From the NCBI RefSeq assembly GCF_013364155.1, contig NZ_CP054917.1, forward strand, positions 1 to 64,000: 64,000 bases of DNA, written 5' to 3'. The position numbers and the translations under genes were made by a program. The notes beneath the pieces were generated by a model, which was given only the letters and a program-made list of their open reading frames with translations, ran no database searches and was not told where the DNA came from. Of the stretch, positions 15,241 through 23,309 are shown piece after piece. Numbering within the stretch: the first letter of the stretch is position 1; each line of letters starts with the position of its first letter. This DNA comes from Streptomyces sp. NA02950. Lineage in GTDB: Bacteria > Actinomycetota > Actinomycetes > Streptomycetales > Streptomycetaceae.

Positions 15241-15720
15241 TCATCGTGTCCTCTCCTTCTGTGGCGGCTGCTGGTCAGGCCCTGCCGCCCGCTCGCGGTA
15301 CTCGCGGACGTCGGCGGCGTGGGCGTCCTTGCAGGGCTGGCACGGCTCTTCGCAGTGGTAGAGGTGCCGGCGGTAGGCGGCCTCGGTGCCGCACGGCTTC
15401 GTCGTACGGCGGCGCTGTCGGCGCGCGGCGGACTCGAGGCGGCACGCCTCCCGGCACGACTCGCAGGCCGCTTCCCGGCGTCGGCGGTGGCGGCGGTAGC
15501 CGCGCATCGTGCCGTGCGGGAAGTCGTCGGCCGGCTCCGGGGGCAGCAGGTGCCGTTCGGCGACGGTGAGCAGGGTGGCGACCTGCCGGTCGGTGGCGGC
15601 GATGCCCATCCGGCGGGCGGCGTACAGCATCGCGTCCAGGGCCTGTTCGTGGCCGTACGTCTCGGCAGGCGGGGCGGGTGGTGCCGGGCCGGGGGCGCGC
15701 TCGAGGAGGGCGGTCGTCAT
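15241..15720 (-). CDS. Protein with duplicated Cys module (putative zinc knuckles)
   Basis: 159 residues; ATGA overlap with the preceding gene. After an N-terminal helical region, two copies of a short module appear: YRRHRRRREAACESCREAC near residue 80, and YRRHLYHCEEPCQPCKDAH near residue 120. Each has Tyr-x2-His then CxxC. Related Cys modules occur in the proteins at 21707, 34108 and 36688. Zinc binding and nucleic-acid contact are inferred. Confidence 0.75.
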   Translation of the reverse strand: MTTALLERAPGPAPPAPPAETYGHEQALDAMLYAARRMGIAATDRQVATLLTVAERHLLPPEPADDFPHGTMRGYRRHRRRREAACESCREACRLESAARRQRRRTTKPCGTEAAYRRHLYHCEEPCQPCKDAHAADVREYRERAAGPDQQPPQKERTR

Positions 15721-16163
15721 CGGCGATGCGCGGGGCAGTCGGCCACCGGGGCGTGCGGGGCGCACTCGTAGCCGTGCTCCGGGCAGGTGATGTCCTCCCA
15801 GCCCCTGCGCCAGGCCCGCTCGCTGAAGGTGGCCGGCGCCCATCCGGCGTTCGGGTGCCCGTGGCGCTTGAAGCCGAAGGCGCGCGGCTCGGTGGTGCCC
15901 GGATAGAGGGCGATGCCCTCGCAGCGGAAGGTGATGCCGTTGCGGACGTACAGGCGCTCGGGCTCGAAGAACTGCTCGTCGACGACGTCGTCGAGGTGGA
16001 GGAGCTGCCTGCCGAGGGCCTCGCGCTCCTGGTCGTCCAGGGCGAGCGCGGCGGGCTGGCCGTCGCTGGTCGTGCAGGGGATCCAGCTGGTGTCGTCCGT
16101 CCCGACCGGCGGGTAGACGTCCCTGTTCCAGCGCAGTTCGGTCACGGTGCTGGTGGTGGTCAC
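15717..16163 (-). CDS. Hypothetical protein
   Basis: 148 residues; GTG after GAAAGGGCC. The N-terminal part is strand-rich. A mid region ERLYVRNGITFRCEGIALY is followed by a Trp-rich segment (AWRRGWEDITCPEHGYEC) that may hold zinc with the C-terminal CPAHRR. Unknown family. The gene overlaps its downstream neighbour by four bases and is preceded by a hairpin at 16204-16236. Confidence 0.75.
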   Translation of the reverse strand: MTTTSTVTELRWNRDVYPPVGTDDTSWIPCTTSDGQPAALALDDQEREALGRQLLHLDDVVDEQFFEPERLYVRNGITFRCEGIALYPGTTEPRAFGFKRHGHPNAGWAPATFSERAWRRGWEDITCPEHGYECAPHAPVADCPAHRR

Positions 16164-16203
16164 GGCGATGGCCCTTTCGTGCGCGGGGAGTTGAGGACGA
16201 GGC

Positions 16204-16236
16204 CCGCTCCGGCCCGGGTGAGCGGGGCCGGAGCGG
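16204..16236 (-). terminator. Intercistronic hairpin
   Basis: 12-bp stem CCGCTCCGGCCC / GGGCCGGAGCGG between the stop at 16251 and the next start at 16163. It may terminate partially and tune downstream expression. Confidence 0.55.
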
Positions 16237-16250
16237 TCGGGCGGGGTGGT

Positions 16251-17042
16251 TCAGCCGACGCTGCTGAGGACGTTCTCGGCGAAGCGCAGCGCGGTGGCCC
16301 GGTCCATCTGGGCGGGCGGGTCCTGGTCGGTGGGCGCGGCGGCCCGGTCCAGGAGGGTGGCGAGGTGGCGCAGGGAGTTCGCGGCGGCGGCCAGGGTGGC
16401 GTCGTCGTCGCTGGGGCGGACGACCACCGCCAGGTTGTCGAGTCTGGGGTCCCGGCTGAGGCACAGCTCGCCGTTGATCTGCTCGACCAGGCCCCGGTCG
16501 GTGGCCGGGTCGCCGCTTGAGGCGAAGGTGATGCGGGCTCCCTCGTGCGTGGTGACCGCCTCGAGCGTCGCGGGGTCGACTTCGGCTTCGAAGTCCAGCA
16601 GCGCGTTGGCGGCGAGGCCGGTGAGCAGCGTGGCAGCGGTCGGCAGAGGCATGGGCGGAGCCTTTCGGACGTGTGGTGGGTGGAAGCGGCGGAACTGGTA
16701 GCGCACGGCGGCCTCGACGGCCAGGGCGACGGTCTGCCACCCGCACTTCGCGCACCAGGCGACGAACCAGGTGCCGGGCTGGGCCGGGTCGTCCGGGTCG
16801 GCGGAGGCGATGCGCGGCGTGTGGGTGCGGGTGGGGCGCCGGGTGAGGCGTCCGGCCCGTACGTCGTCGAGCGGGATCTCGAGCGCGGGTACGGAGCGGG
16901 TGGCACGGGTGGTGAAGACGTCCTTGCCGGGGAGGACTTCGGCGAGGGTGAGCTGCAGCGGGATCCCGGCGTGGTCGGTGTAGACGACGCGCATCCCGGG
17001 CTCGAGGGCGTCAGGGGTGAGCAGGAGCCGGTCGGTCGGCAT
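16251..17042 (-). CDS. Hypothetical protein, possibly two fused units
   Basis: 263 residues. The N-terminal half (residues 1-128) has AWCAKCGWQTVALAVEAAV, a CxxC-W-Q pattern also seen in short phage-type proteins. The second half starts at an internal Met (MPLPTAATLL, residue 131) with AAAGG just upstream of its codon. It is a helical domain with ITFASSGDPATDRGLVEQI. The internal ribosome site suggests either a fusion of two former genes or a second start giving a short product. Function unknown. Confidence 0.7.
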   Translation of the reverse strand: MPTDRLLLTPDALEPGMRVVYTDHAGIPLQLTLAEVLPGKDVFTTRATRSVPALEIPLDDVRAGRLTRRPTRTHTPRIASADPDDPAQPGTWFVAWCAKCGWQTVALAVEAAVRYQFRRFHPPHVRKAPPMPLPTAATLLTGLAANALLDFEAEVDPATLEAVTTHEGARITFASSGDPATDRGLVEQINGELCLSRDPRLDNLAVVVRPSDDDATLAAAANSLRHLATLLDRAAAPTDQDPPAQMDRATALRFAENVLSSVG

Positions 17043-17067
17043 CGGGAGAGAGGGTCCTTCGGGTCGG

Positions 17068-17101
17068 CCTGGGGCCGGGCCGGGTGCGGCCCGGCCCCAG
17101 G
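17068..17101 (-). terminator. Intercistronic hairpin
   Basis: 14-bp perfect stem CCTGGGGCCGGGCC / GGCCCGGCCCCAGG with a 6-nt loop, between the stop at 17119 and the next start at 17042. Confidence 0.6.
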
Positions 17102-17118
17102 GGAAGGCGGACGTCCCG

Positions 17119-17487
17119 TCAGCTGATGGGGACCAGGAGGGCGATCCGGCCGCCCTCGGCGCGACCGGGGCCGTTGAGGAGGGCCCTGACGACCTCGGCG
17201 TCGGCGGGGCCGTCCGTGGTGCCGAGGGCGACGAAGACCTTCAGCAGGAGGCGGACCTGGTCGCGGGTGTCGTCGCTGTTGGGCGGGTTCACCCCGGCGG
17301 TGCGGGCGGCGCTCGTGAAGTCCTCGGCGGTGAGCCGCTCGATCATGGCGGGGGTGGCCTGCTCGCCGAACTCGACGTACAGGGCCATGGCCATCTCGAT
17401 GGACTTGATCAGGCGGTTGTGGGCGATGCAGACCTGGCGCGAGGTGCCCTTGGGGTAGACGTCGCGGGCGGTGCGCAGTGCCGTCAT
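17119..17487 (-). CDS. Small helical hypothetical protein
   Basis: 122 residues; ATG after GACGGAGACCC. Mostly helical (NRLIKSIEMAMALYVEFGEQ), with alternating acidic and hydrophobic residues and no Cys or obvious catalytic motif. It lies between two intercistronic hairpins in the operon driven from operator copy 4. Unknown function. Confidence 0.75.
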   Translation of the reverse strand: MTALRTARDVYPKGTSRQVCIAHNRLIKSIEMAMALYVEFGEQATPAMIERLTAEDFTSAARTAGVNPPNSDDTRDQVRLLLKVFVALGTTDGPADAEVVRALLNGPGRAEGGRIALLVPIS

Positions 17488-17548
17488 GTGGGTCTCCGTC
17501 TCTCGGGGTTGAAGGTGAAGCGGGTGCCGACGTGGCTGGCGGTACGGG

Positions 17549-17572
17549 GGCCGGGGCCCGTGGGCCCCGGCC
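17549..17572 (-). terminator. Intercistronic hairpin
   Basis: 11-bp perfect stem GGCCGGGGCCC / GGGCCCCGGCC around a 2-nt centre, directly after the stop at 17580. Confidence 0.55.
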
Positions 17573-17579
17573 GGGCCGG

Positions 17580-17840
17580 TCAGGCGACCGGCGGGGTGAT
17601 CCGCACCTCGTAGCGGTTGGCGCGGACCTGGCTGGCCGCCGCGCGCTGGTTGGAGGCGCTGACCCCGGTGAGGCTGGCCGCGTGCGCGAGGTGCAGCTCC
17701 CGGCCCTGGTCGGCGTCGGGTTCGGCGAGGGCCTTCAGCTCGGCCTCTACGGAGGCGACCTGGTCGGTCGGTACGCCGTAGCGGACCGCGCCGGGGACCG
17801 TGTAGCCGTTGGTGTCGATCAGGCGCATCTCGTGCTGCAT
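17580..17840 (-). CDS. Small hypothetical protein, first gene of operon
   Basis: 86 residues; ATG at MQHEMRLID after AGGAGCTGGC. A compact strand-helix start (RLIDTNGYTVPGAVRYGVPT) is followed by a helical segment (QVASVEAELKALAEPDADQG) and Asn/Arg-rich end. Unknown. It begins about 45 bp downstream of the -10 of operator copy 4. Confidence 0.75.
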   Translation of the reverse strand: MQHEMRLIDTNGYTVPGAVRYGVPTDQVASVEAELKALAEPDADQGRELHLAHAASLTGVSASNQRAAASQVRANRYEVRITPPVA

Positions 17841-17883
17841 GCCAGCTCCTTGGGTGTTTCGCGTGTCTTTGTCGGCACCCCAG

Positions 17884-17919
17884 ACACTACGCGAAACCCA
17901 ATACGTAAGCAATAGATTC
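17884..17919 (-). promoter_or_regulatory. Shared operator/promoter, copy 4
   Basis: Arms GAAACCC and AGATTC (weakest right arm) around AATACGTAAGCAA. Minus-strand -35 TTGCTT (17907-17912), 17-bp spacer, -10 TAGTGT (17884-17889) followed by CTG. It heads the genes from 17840 down to 14295. Confidence 0.87.
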
Positions 17920-17937
17920 AAGGGTTTCGGGGCATGC

Positions 17938-17966
17938 AAAAAGGCGGCCTCCGCGGGGAGACCGCC
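17938..17966 (-). terminator. Rho-independent terminator
   Basis: On the minus strand, GGCGG-T-CTCC, a short loop and GGAG-G-CCGCC are followed by TTTTT. It lies after the stop at 18036 and before operator copy 4, and ends the 14-gene operon from 25773. Confidence 0.8.
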
Positions 17967-18035
17967 CTGGTCAGAAGCTTGCTGGCGCGGGAGGCCGGCC
18001 ACCGGGGCGGGCCCCGACAGACGGCCGTCGCCGCC

Positions 18036-18971
18036 TCACGCGGCGTTCGCCGCCTGGTCCCGCAGGAGTTCGCTCGGCGAGATGTACACCCGCCGCCACG
18101 GCGGGGTGCGGCCTGCCTCCCGCTCCTTGGCCTTGGCCCGCTCCCAGGCTCGGGAGACCGCGGCCTCCGTCGCCTCGAGGCGCTCCGCCACCTGCGCGAC
18201 CGTCAGGTCCGTCCACTCCATGAGGTGGACGAGGACCTCCCTGCGGGACGCCGCGTCCAGGATGACCGACTCCCCCAGCAGGAACCGGTCCGCGAGGTTC
18301 TCCCCCTGCCCGAGCAGCGACACCCGAGCATCGGTCTGCGGCAGCGCGGAAGGGTTGTCGATGAGGTCGTCGTCCCACGCGAGCGGCCCGTGAAAGCCAG
18401 CGGCCTGTGCCGTTCGGCGGACCCGCTCGGCAACCCAGGCCCGGATGCCGTGGTCCTCGGGACGCTCGTTCCACAGCTCGTCGTACAGCTGCACCACCGT
18501 CTTCGCCAGCGGCACCGAGGTCCGTGCGAAGTTCAGCGAGTTCCTGAAGGAGCAGTACGGTCGTCCGGCCCGCTCGGCCAGCATCGCCCGCGACCATCCG
18601 CCGACCGCGAGCGCCTCGACACGACGCCGTGTCCCGGTCGGGTCGACGGTGGCGCTGTCGGGGAAGTCCTCCAGCTTCGGCCAGAACCCCAGGACCGCCT
18701 CACCGATCTCCCGGGTGACCTTCTCCCCCGGCCCGTAGCCGTAGGTACCGGCCGTCACGTGGCGCAGCGCCTGGGGCTGAAGTCCCAGGGCCTGTTCAAC
18801 TCCCTTGATCGGCATGCCCAGTTCGGCCAGCGCCCGCAGGTGTGCGCGGACCGGCTCGGCGGGCATGAACGGGTCCCACTGCCCGTAGGCGATCAGGCGC
18901 CGCCGCCGGGCGGCCCAGCGGGCGTGTGCCGCCCGCTCGGCCGGCCCGCGGGTGGGGGTCGCCGTGCTCAC
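18036..18971 (-). CDS. Putative HTH regulator, paralogue of the protein at 36688
   Basis: 311 residues; GTG in a GTGA overlap with the WhiB-like gene. It contains at least two helix-turn-helix-like segments: AELGMPIKGVEQALGLQPQ near residue 52, and a sigma-like one near the C terminus (TVAQVAERLEATEAAVSRAW). The block GPLAWDDDLIDNPSALP matches SPLAWDDESIDDPAAVP of the 36688 protein, and both have a WDPFMPAEPVRAHLRAL-type segment. It is therefore a duplicated plasmid regulator family. Both copies lie close to a WhiB-like gene. Direct targets unknown. Confidence 0.75.
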   Translation of the reverse strand: MSTATPTRGPAERAAHARWAARRRRLIAYGQWDPFMPAEPVRAHLRALAELGMPIKGVEQALGLQPQALRHVTAGTYGYGPGEKVTREIGEAVLGFWPKLEDFPDSATVDPTGTRRRVEALAVGGWSRAMLAERAGRPYCSFRNSLNFARTSVPLAKTVVQLYDELWNERPEDHGIRAWVAERVRRTAQAAGFHGPLAWDDDLIDNPSALPQTDARVSLLGQGENLADRFLLGESVILDAASRREVLVHLMEWTDLTVAQVAERLEATEAAVSRAWERAKAKEREAGRTPPWRRVYISPSELLRDQAANAA

Positions 18972-19606
18972 GCAGCCACCTCCAGCGACTGCACCGCGCG
19001 CGTGGACGTGCCGACGTGGACGCCGAGGTACTCCGCGACGTCGATGTGCCGGGCGCCGCTTCCGCGCAGGCGCCTGATCTCGTCGGCGTGGTCGTCGCGC
19101 AGCCGCTGCCACAGCGGGCGCCGGTCCCGGGAGGCGCGCCGGGCCAGGGCCTTGCCGCTGCCCCCGACCCACCACAGCGCGACCCGCACCGTGATCGCGT
19201 CCACCGTCAGGCCCTCGCCGGTGAGGATCTCCGCCATCCGCCGCGGCGCGTGACCGCCGTTGCGCAGCTTGTGCAGCCGGTAGCGCCAGCTCGGCGAGAG
19301 GAGCTGCTCGGCGCGCTCCAAGTCGGGGCGCTCACCGATGAGTTCGGCGACCTTCAGCACGCGTCGCTGGGCCTCGTCCAGGCCGCCGACCATGCCCTCC
19401 GTCTCGGCGATGCCGCCCGCGGCACGGTCGGTGAGGCACGCGACGCGGACCGGGCAGGTCAGGCAGATCTCCCGGGCGCGGGCCTGCGCCGCCGGGCCGG
19501 GCTCGAAGAAGTCGTCGGCGTTGGTGGTGTGGCAGGCGCTGCGCTGCGCCCAGTGGCTGCCCTTGGCCGCGGCGGGGCGGCCGGTGAGGACGGCGGCGGG
19601 GGTCAT
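18968..19606 (-). CDS. WhiB-like iron-sulfur regulator with C-terminal HTH extension
   Basis: 212 residues; ATGA overlap with the RusA-like gene. The four WhiB cysteines are C25, C48, C51 and C57 (CX2CX5C spacing), followed by GMVGG in place of the usual G-[VI]-W-G-G turn. About 130 further residues contain two HTH-like segments (APRRMAEILTGEGLTVDAIT, then RHIDVAEYLGVHVGTSTRAV). WhiB proteins bind a 4Fe-4S cluster and modulate sigma factor or DNA binding. The lost Trp and the extension make this an unusual member. Confidence 0.85.
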   Translation of the reverse strand: MTPAAVLTGRPAAAKGSHWAQRSACHTTNADDFFEPGPAAQARAREICLTCPVRVACLTDRAAGGIAETEGMVGGLDEAQRRVLKVAELIGERPDLERAEQLLSPSWRYRLHKLRNGGHAPRRMAEILTGEGLTVDAITVRVALWWVGGSGKALARRASRDRRPLWQRLRDDHADEIRRLRGSGARHIDVAEYLGVHVGTSTRAVQSLEVAA

Positions 19607-20049
19607 GCTGCTGCTCCCAGGGGGTCGAGAAGGGTGAGGTGGTCGGGGGCCATCTGGGTAAGGTCCGTGACCACGAGGACGAGTTGGGGGCCGGTCTTGA
19701 GGACCTCGCCGAGGCGCATGTCGGGGCCGATGACGCGGGTGGCGTCGTCGTCGGTGAGCACGCCGGCGTCGACGACTCCGTCGAGCGCGGCCTTCGCCGA
19801 GGGGTACCAGTTGCCCGGGTCGCGGCGACGCCGGTCCTTCGCCCGCAGGTAGCAGGTGACGTAGGCGCGCTCGAGGTGCGGCACACGGGCGACCTGGGCC
19901 GCGATGCGGGCGGCCTGCCGCAGGGCGCGGGTCCGATCCGAGCGCTGTAGGTGGTGCAGCCGCTCGTTGCTGGTCATCAGGGTGAGCCCGGTAGGCAGTT
20001 CGATGCGCCAGGTGCGCGCAGGACCGGGAGTCAGTTCCGTCACGGTCAT
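19603..20049 (-). CDS. RusA-like Holliday-junction resolvase
   Basis: 148 residues; ATGA overlaps on both sides. The segment DRRRRDPGNWYPSAKAALDG near residues 75-95, then DAGVLTDDDATRV, matches the RusA fold. It has an Asp pair, Asn, Lys and a second Asp pair that coordinate Mg and cut four-way junctions. Such enzymes are common early genes of phages and plasmids. Here it is embedded between WhiB-like and Gp37/Gp68-like genes. A role in resolving replication or recombination intermediates is expected from the family. Confidence 0.85.
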   Translation of the reverse strand: MTVTELTPGPARTWRIELPTGLTLMTSNERLHHLQRSDRTRALRQAARIAAQVARVPHLERAYVTCYLRAKDRRRRDPGNWYPSAKAALDGVVDAGVLTDDDATRVIGPDMRLGEVLKTGPQLVLVVTDLTQMAPDHLTLLDPLGAAA

Positions 20050-21254
20050 CGGCCCGCCTCCGCTCGGGCAGCCGCCGGACGCACCTCGGGGAACTCCTGG
20101 TGGACGCGGCCGTCGAGTTCGTGGCCCGCCGCCTTCTTGCCGACGCTGTAGAGCTGGGTGAGGTTGGCCCGCTGGTGCCCGGCCCGGATGGCTTCGCCGT
20201 AGCGGGGGCCGTCCGGGTAGGCCAGGTCGCCGGGGGCGTACACCGTGCCGTCGTTGGCGAGGGTCACGCCCTGGCCGCGGGCGCCGCGCACGATCCGGCC
20301 CTCGCCGTCCAGCGGCGCCTCGAGGCCCCACTGTCCCCACTGTTTGAACCAGTAGCGCACCCCGGAGTGGGCGCACTGGTCGCGCAGGAGGCGGAACCAG
20401 TCGGGGTGCGCCGGGCGGGCACCCGGGCCGGACTCGCCGCCGGCGACCACCCAGTCGAGCCGGGGGCCGGTGACGAGCGGGTGCATCACCAGGCCGGTGC
20501 CCGTGGTGTACCCCTCGCCCAGGCCAGGGCGTCCGTCGAGCCAGTAGGTCAGCTTCCTGCGCCCGCCGTCCGGGTGCACAGGGCCGCAGAGGTCGATCGG
20601 GCCGAGCAGCGGTTCGGCGCTTATCCACCGTACGGCGGCCGGGGTCTCGAGGAGGGCGGGGATCCGCATGTCGGCCGTCTTCTGATCTTCCACGGACACG
20701 CCGAGCCAGAGGTTGGGCAGCTGCCGGAGCTGGTCGAAGGTGGCGGGGTCGCAGACGCTGGCGCCTTCCTCGATCCACTCCTCGGCGCCGCGGTGCCGGT
20801 AGGCGTCCTGGCGTGCGTGCCGCCCGACTTCCTGCCAGAACTCGCGCTTGCCGAGCAGGGACCGCATCCGGCCGTGCCGCTTGGTGAGGACCTGGTACGT
20901 GTGCCGGGGCGTCACGGCGATGACCGCGAAGATGCGGGCGATGAATTCCTCGGGAACCTGCTCGTGGAACAGGTCGCTCTGCGAGTTGACGAACACCCGC
21001 AGCGGCTTGCGCCACCTCAGCGGATCGGTGAGACGGTCCTCCACCAGGTTGACCTGGCCGGTCCAGTCGAGGCGCCCATCGGTCGTGTGGACGGTTCCGG
21101 CGTACGCCGCTGCGATCTTCGGGTTGGGGTTGTAGGTCCGGATGTTCGCGGTACGGATCGCGTAACAGCCGTCGCAGCCGGACGAGACTCGGGTGCAGCC
21201 GATGATGGGGCCCCACGTCTTGTTCGCCCACTCAATGGCGGTGTTCGTCGACAC
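20046..21254 (-). CDS. DUF5131 / phage Gp37-Gp68 family protein
   Basis: 402 residues, GTG start that overlaps the upstream ASCH gene by 23 bases. The N terminus has IEWANKTWGPIIGC followed by a CX7CX2C cluster (GCTRVSSGCDGCYA) that resembles an iron-sulfur site of radical-SAM-like enzymes. FVNSQSDLFHEQVPEEF, QVLTKRHGRM, LWLGVSVEDQ, RWISAEPLLGPIDL and VVAGGESGPGARP follow. This motif order is diagnostic of the family found in phages and mobile elements. The substrate is not established; a nucleic-acid or nucleotide modification is often suspected. Confidence 0.92.
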   Translation of the reverse strand: MSTNTAIEWANKTWGPIIGCTRVSSGCDGCYAIRTANIRTYNPNPKIAAAYAGTVHTTDGRLDWTGQVNLVEDRLTDPLRWRKPLRVFVNSQSDLFHEQVPEEFIARIFAVIAVTPRHTYQVLTKRHGRMRSLLGKREFWQEVGRHARQDAYRHRGAEEWIEEGASVCDPATFDQLRQLPNLWLGVSVEDQKTADMRIPALLETPAAVRWISAEPLLGPIDLCGPVHPDGGRRKLTYWLDGRPGLGEGYTTGTGLVMHPLVTGPRLDWVVAGGESGPGARPAHPDWFRLLRDQCAHSGVRYWFKQWGQWGLEAPLDGEGRIVRGARGQGVTLANDGTVYAPGDLAYPDGPRYGEAIRAGHQRANLTQLYSVGKKAAGHELDGRVHQEFPEVRPAAARAEAGR

Positions 21255-21714
21255 GGCTGTCCTCCTCCTTGGGGAGTGTGTGGCTCAGGAACGAGAGGTC
21301 GAGGTCAGGCCGCGGGTGCCACAGGCTGAGCGAGCCGGTGTAGGGGATCGGCTCGATGGCGCGCAGGTCGGCGATCTGCCAGTGGAAGATCGGGTCCAGG
21401 ACCGTGGGGTCACCCCAGGGGGCGCAGCAGCCGCCCTTCTCCTCGTGGCATTCGGCCAGCCGTCCGTACGCGACGATCGCGCCAGTGACGAAGTCGTCGA
21501 GGTCGGGTACGTCGGGAAGCGCGGTGATCCGCGGATCGCTCAGGGCGTCGCGGTCGACCTTCTGGCCGGCGTGCAGCAGCACCGTGGCGCCGAGCAGGGC
21601 GGGCGGGATGGGCCAGGTCCGGTTCTCGATGTTCTTGCCGCCTGGCTGCAGCAGCGCCCAGGGCCAGGGCTGTTTTACCGTCAGGCCGCGTACGGCGGGG
21701 GCGAGTTCAGGCAT
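21232..21714 (-). CDS. ASCH-domain protein
   Basis: 160 residues; ATG at MPELAPAVRG. GLTVKQPWPWALLQPGGKNIENR is the classical ASCH start, with the conserved W-A-x-x-x-x-G-x-K-x-x-E pattern, followed by strands (ATVLLHAGQK, GAIVAYGRLAECH). ASCH proteins have a PUA-like fold, bind RNA or modified nucleosides, and some are amidohydrolases. It overlaps both neighbours, so it is co-translated with the Gp37/Gp68-like protein, and a shared nucleic-acid substrate is plausible. Confidence 0.88.
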   Translation of the reverse strand: MPELAPAVRGLTVKQPWPWALLQPGGKNIENRTWPIPPALLGATVLLHAGQKVDRDALSDPRITALPDVPDLDDFVTGAIVAYGRLAECHEEKGGCCAPWGDPTVLDPIFHWQIADLRAIEPIPYTGSLSLWHPRPDLDLSFLSHTLPKEEDSRVDEHRH

Positions 21715-22252
21715 GGGTGAACTCCCTGGCTGCGTAGGCGAGCAGCTGCTCGGCGGTGTCCTCGGTGACGTACAGCCGGGTGCCGATCTGCGCCGGGGTG
21801 AGGCCGAGGTGGGCGAGCGCGACCGCTTCGGTCGCCCAGACCCGCACCCGGTCGGCGACCGGCACGTAGGAGCGTCCGACGCTCAGGGCTTGGCCCTTGG
21901 CGCGCTGCGCGTGGCGATCGCGGTGGGCGTCGTACGCCGTGACGCAGCGGTGGCAGTAGCAGCCGTGCGTCGGGACCCCGGCGGTGGTGCCGTGCCACTT
22001 CTCCTTGCCGGTGTACAGGCTGCGGCCCTCGCGGGATGGGGGCAGCCAGTCCTCCGCCAGTTCGGTCACCTTCCGCGGGGCGCTGGCCTCGGTGACCTGC
22101 TCGGGGCACGGTTGAGGGCAGCCCGCGCACAGCGTGGCTGCCGTACGGCGGGCGGCGGCCTGGGCTTCGGACCCCTCGTCCTCGAACAGGGCGTCCCACA
22201 CGTCGAGTCGGTCCGTGCACGGCAGGGTGACGGCGACGGTCGCGGCCGTCAC
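21707..22252 (-). CDS. Protein with Cys module and C-terminal HTH
   Basis: 181 residues; GTG in a GTGA overlap. The first 50 residues carry a WhiB-like arrangement (PCTDRLDVWDALFEDEG, then LCAGCPQPC). The middle has HGTTAGVPTHGCYCHRCVTA, the recurring C-x-C-x2-C module. The end is a LuxR-like HTH (LTPAQIGTRLYVTEDTAEQL). It looks like a DNA-binding regulator using metal-bound segments. It overlaps the ASCH gene by eight bases. Confidence 0.75.
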   Translation of the reverse strand: MTAATVAVTLPCTDRLDVWDALFEDEGSEAQAAARRTAATLCAGCPQPCPEQVTEASAPRKVTELAEDWLPPSREGRSLYTGKEKWHGTTAGVPTHGCYCHRCVTAYDAHRDRHAQRAKGQALSVGRSYVPVADRVRVWATEAVALAHLGLTPAQIGTRLYVTEDTAEQLLAYAAREFTHA

Positions 22253-22509
22253 GATCGCTTCCCGTGGGTGCACGTGCCCTGGAAGCAGGGCAGGGCACGC
22301 TCGCGCCACTCCTGCTTCGTCAGGCGCTCCATGGTCCATCCTTCGGCCGCTTCCCGGCGCCGGTCGGCGACCTTGGGGACGAACTGCTTGTGGGCGTCCT
22401 CGGCGAGCGGGCCGATCTCGTCGACGTAGGAGGAACTCTGGGCGCAGCCCTGGGGGTCGAAGCGCACCCAGTGATCGCTCCCAGTGGCGGTGCTGGTCGC
22501 GCTGGTCAC
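22249..22509 (-). CDS. Small hypothetical protein
   Basis: 86 residues, GTG start in a GTGA overlap with the preceding gene and GTGA overlap with the next. It has a Ser/Asp-rich N terminus, a helical centre (DAHKQFVPKVADRRREAAEG) and an end containing CFQGTCTHGKR, which could bind metal. No family recognised. It is one of a chain of coupled genes from 23869 to 18036. Confidence 0.7.
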   Translation of the reverse strand: MTSATSTATGSDHWVRFDPQGCAQSSSYVDEIGPLAEDAHKQFVPKVADRRREAAEGWTMERLTKQEWRERALPCFQGTCTHGKRS

Positions 22510-23309
22510 TGCTCACCGCCCGGCCGCTGAGGGCTCTGGCTGTTCTGCAGCGCCTCGATCTCCTTGTCGAGGCGGATCCCCTCGAGGCCGGCGACCTCTT
22601 CGCCGAGGGTGAGCGCGGCGTCCATGGTGTGCGCGTACGCCGCGGCGGCGCCGAGGTCGCTGATGTAGTGCCAGTCCCCGTCGTGCCAGGCCCGCTTGCC
22701 GGTGAAGGCGCCGTCGGTGATGGCCCAGCGGTCGTCGTACGGGCCCGGGCCGCGCTCGACGGTCACCTCGGCGTACCCGCCGAGCCGGTTCTTCACCGGG
22801 ATCCGGAACTCGCGCACCAGCTGCAGCCGGGCGTCCAGCTCCTCGGCGCGGTCGGCGAGCCAGGCGATCGACTCGGCGAGGGGGGCGTCCGGGTCGGTGG
22901 GGACCCGGCGCGGCTGCCCGGCCGGGGCGATCACCTCGCCGACGGCGTCCAGCGTCTGCTCGGCCGTCTCGGCGCGCTGGTGCTGCTCGGCGACGATGTC
23001 GAGCAGGCGGGGGACGTCGGTGCGGGAGTGCGCCATGAACGTGCCGTCGGACAGGAGCTGCGCGTAGTCCTGCTCCTCGGTCCAGTCGTCATGGTCGTCG
23101 ATGTTGTCGATCGGTTCCTCGTCGAGGCGGGCGATCTGACGGCGGCACCGGTAGCCGGTGTCGGTCTCCTGCAGGCCGGCGACCACCTCGACCATCGTGC
23201 CCTGGTCGTAGACACCCCAGTCGCCGTCGGTGGCGGCGGCCTGCCGGGCGTCGACCTCGGTGAGGTAGGCGGCGTGCCGGGCGGGGTAGGTCCGGGAGTT
23301 CTCGGTCAT
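22506..23309 (-). CDS. Hypothetical protein with helical centre
   Basis: 267 residues; ATGA overlap. The N-terminal strand-rich region of about 100 residues (GDWGVYDQGTMVEVVAGL) and the acidic stretch DEEPIDNIDDHDDWTEEQDY precede a helical centre (QHQRAETAEQTLDAVGEVI). A C-terminal domain follows with VTVERGPGPYDDRWAITDG. Its size and acidic nature resemble phage-type DNA mimics or structural accessory proteins, but no family is recognised. Confidence 0.75.
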   Translation of the reverse strand: MTENSRTYPARHAAYLTEVDARQAAATDGDWGVYDQGTMVEVVAGLQETDTGYRCRRQIARLDEEPIDNIDDHDDWTEEQDYAQLLSDGTFMAHSRTDVPRLLDIVAEQHQRAETAEQTLDAVGEVIAPAGQPRRVPTDPDAPLAESIAWLADRAEELDARLQLVREFRIPVKNRLGGYAEVTVERGPGPYDDRWAITDGAFTGKRAWHDGDWHYISDLGAAAAYAHTMDAALTLGEEVAGLEGIRLDKEIEALQNSQSPQRPGGEQ

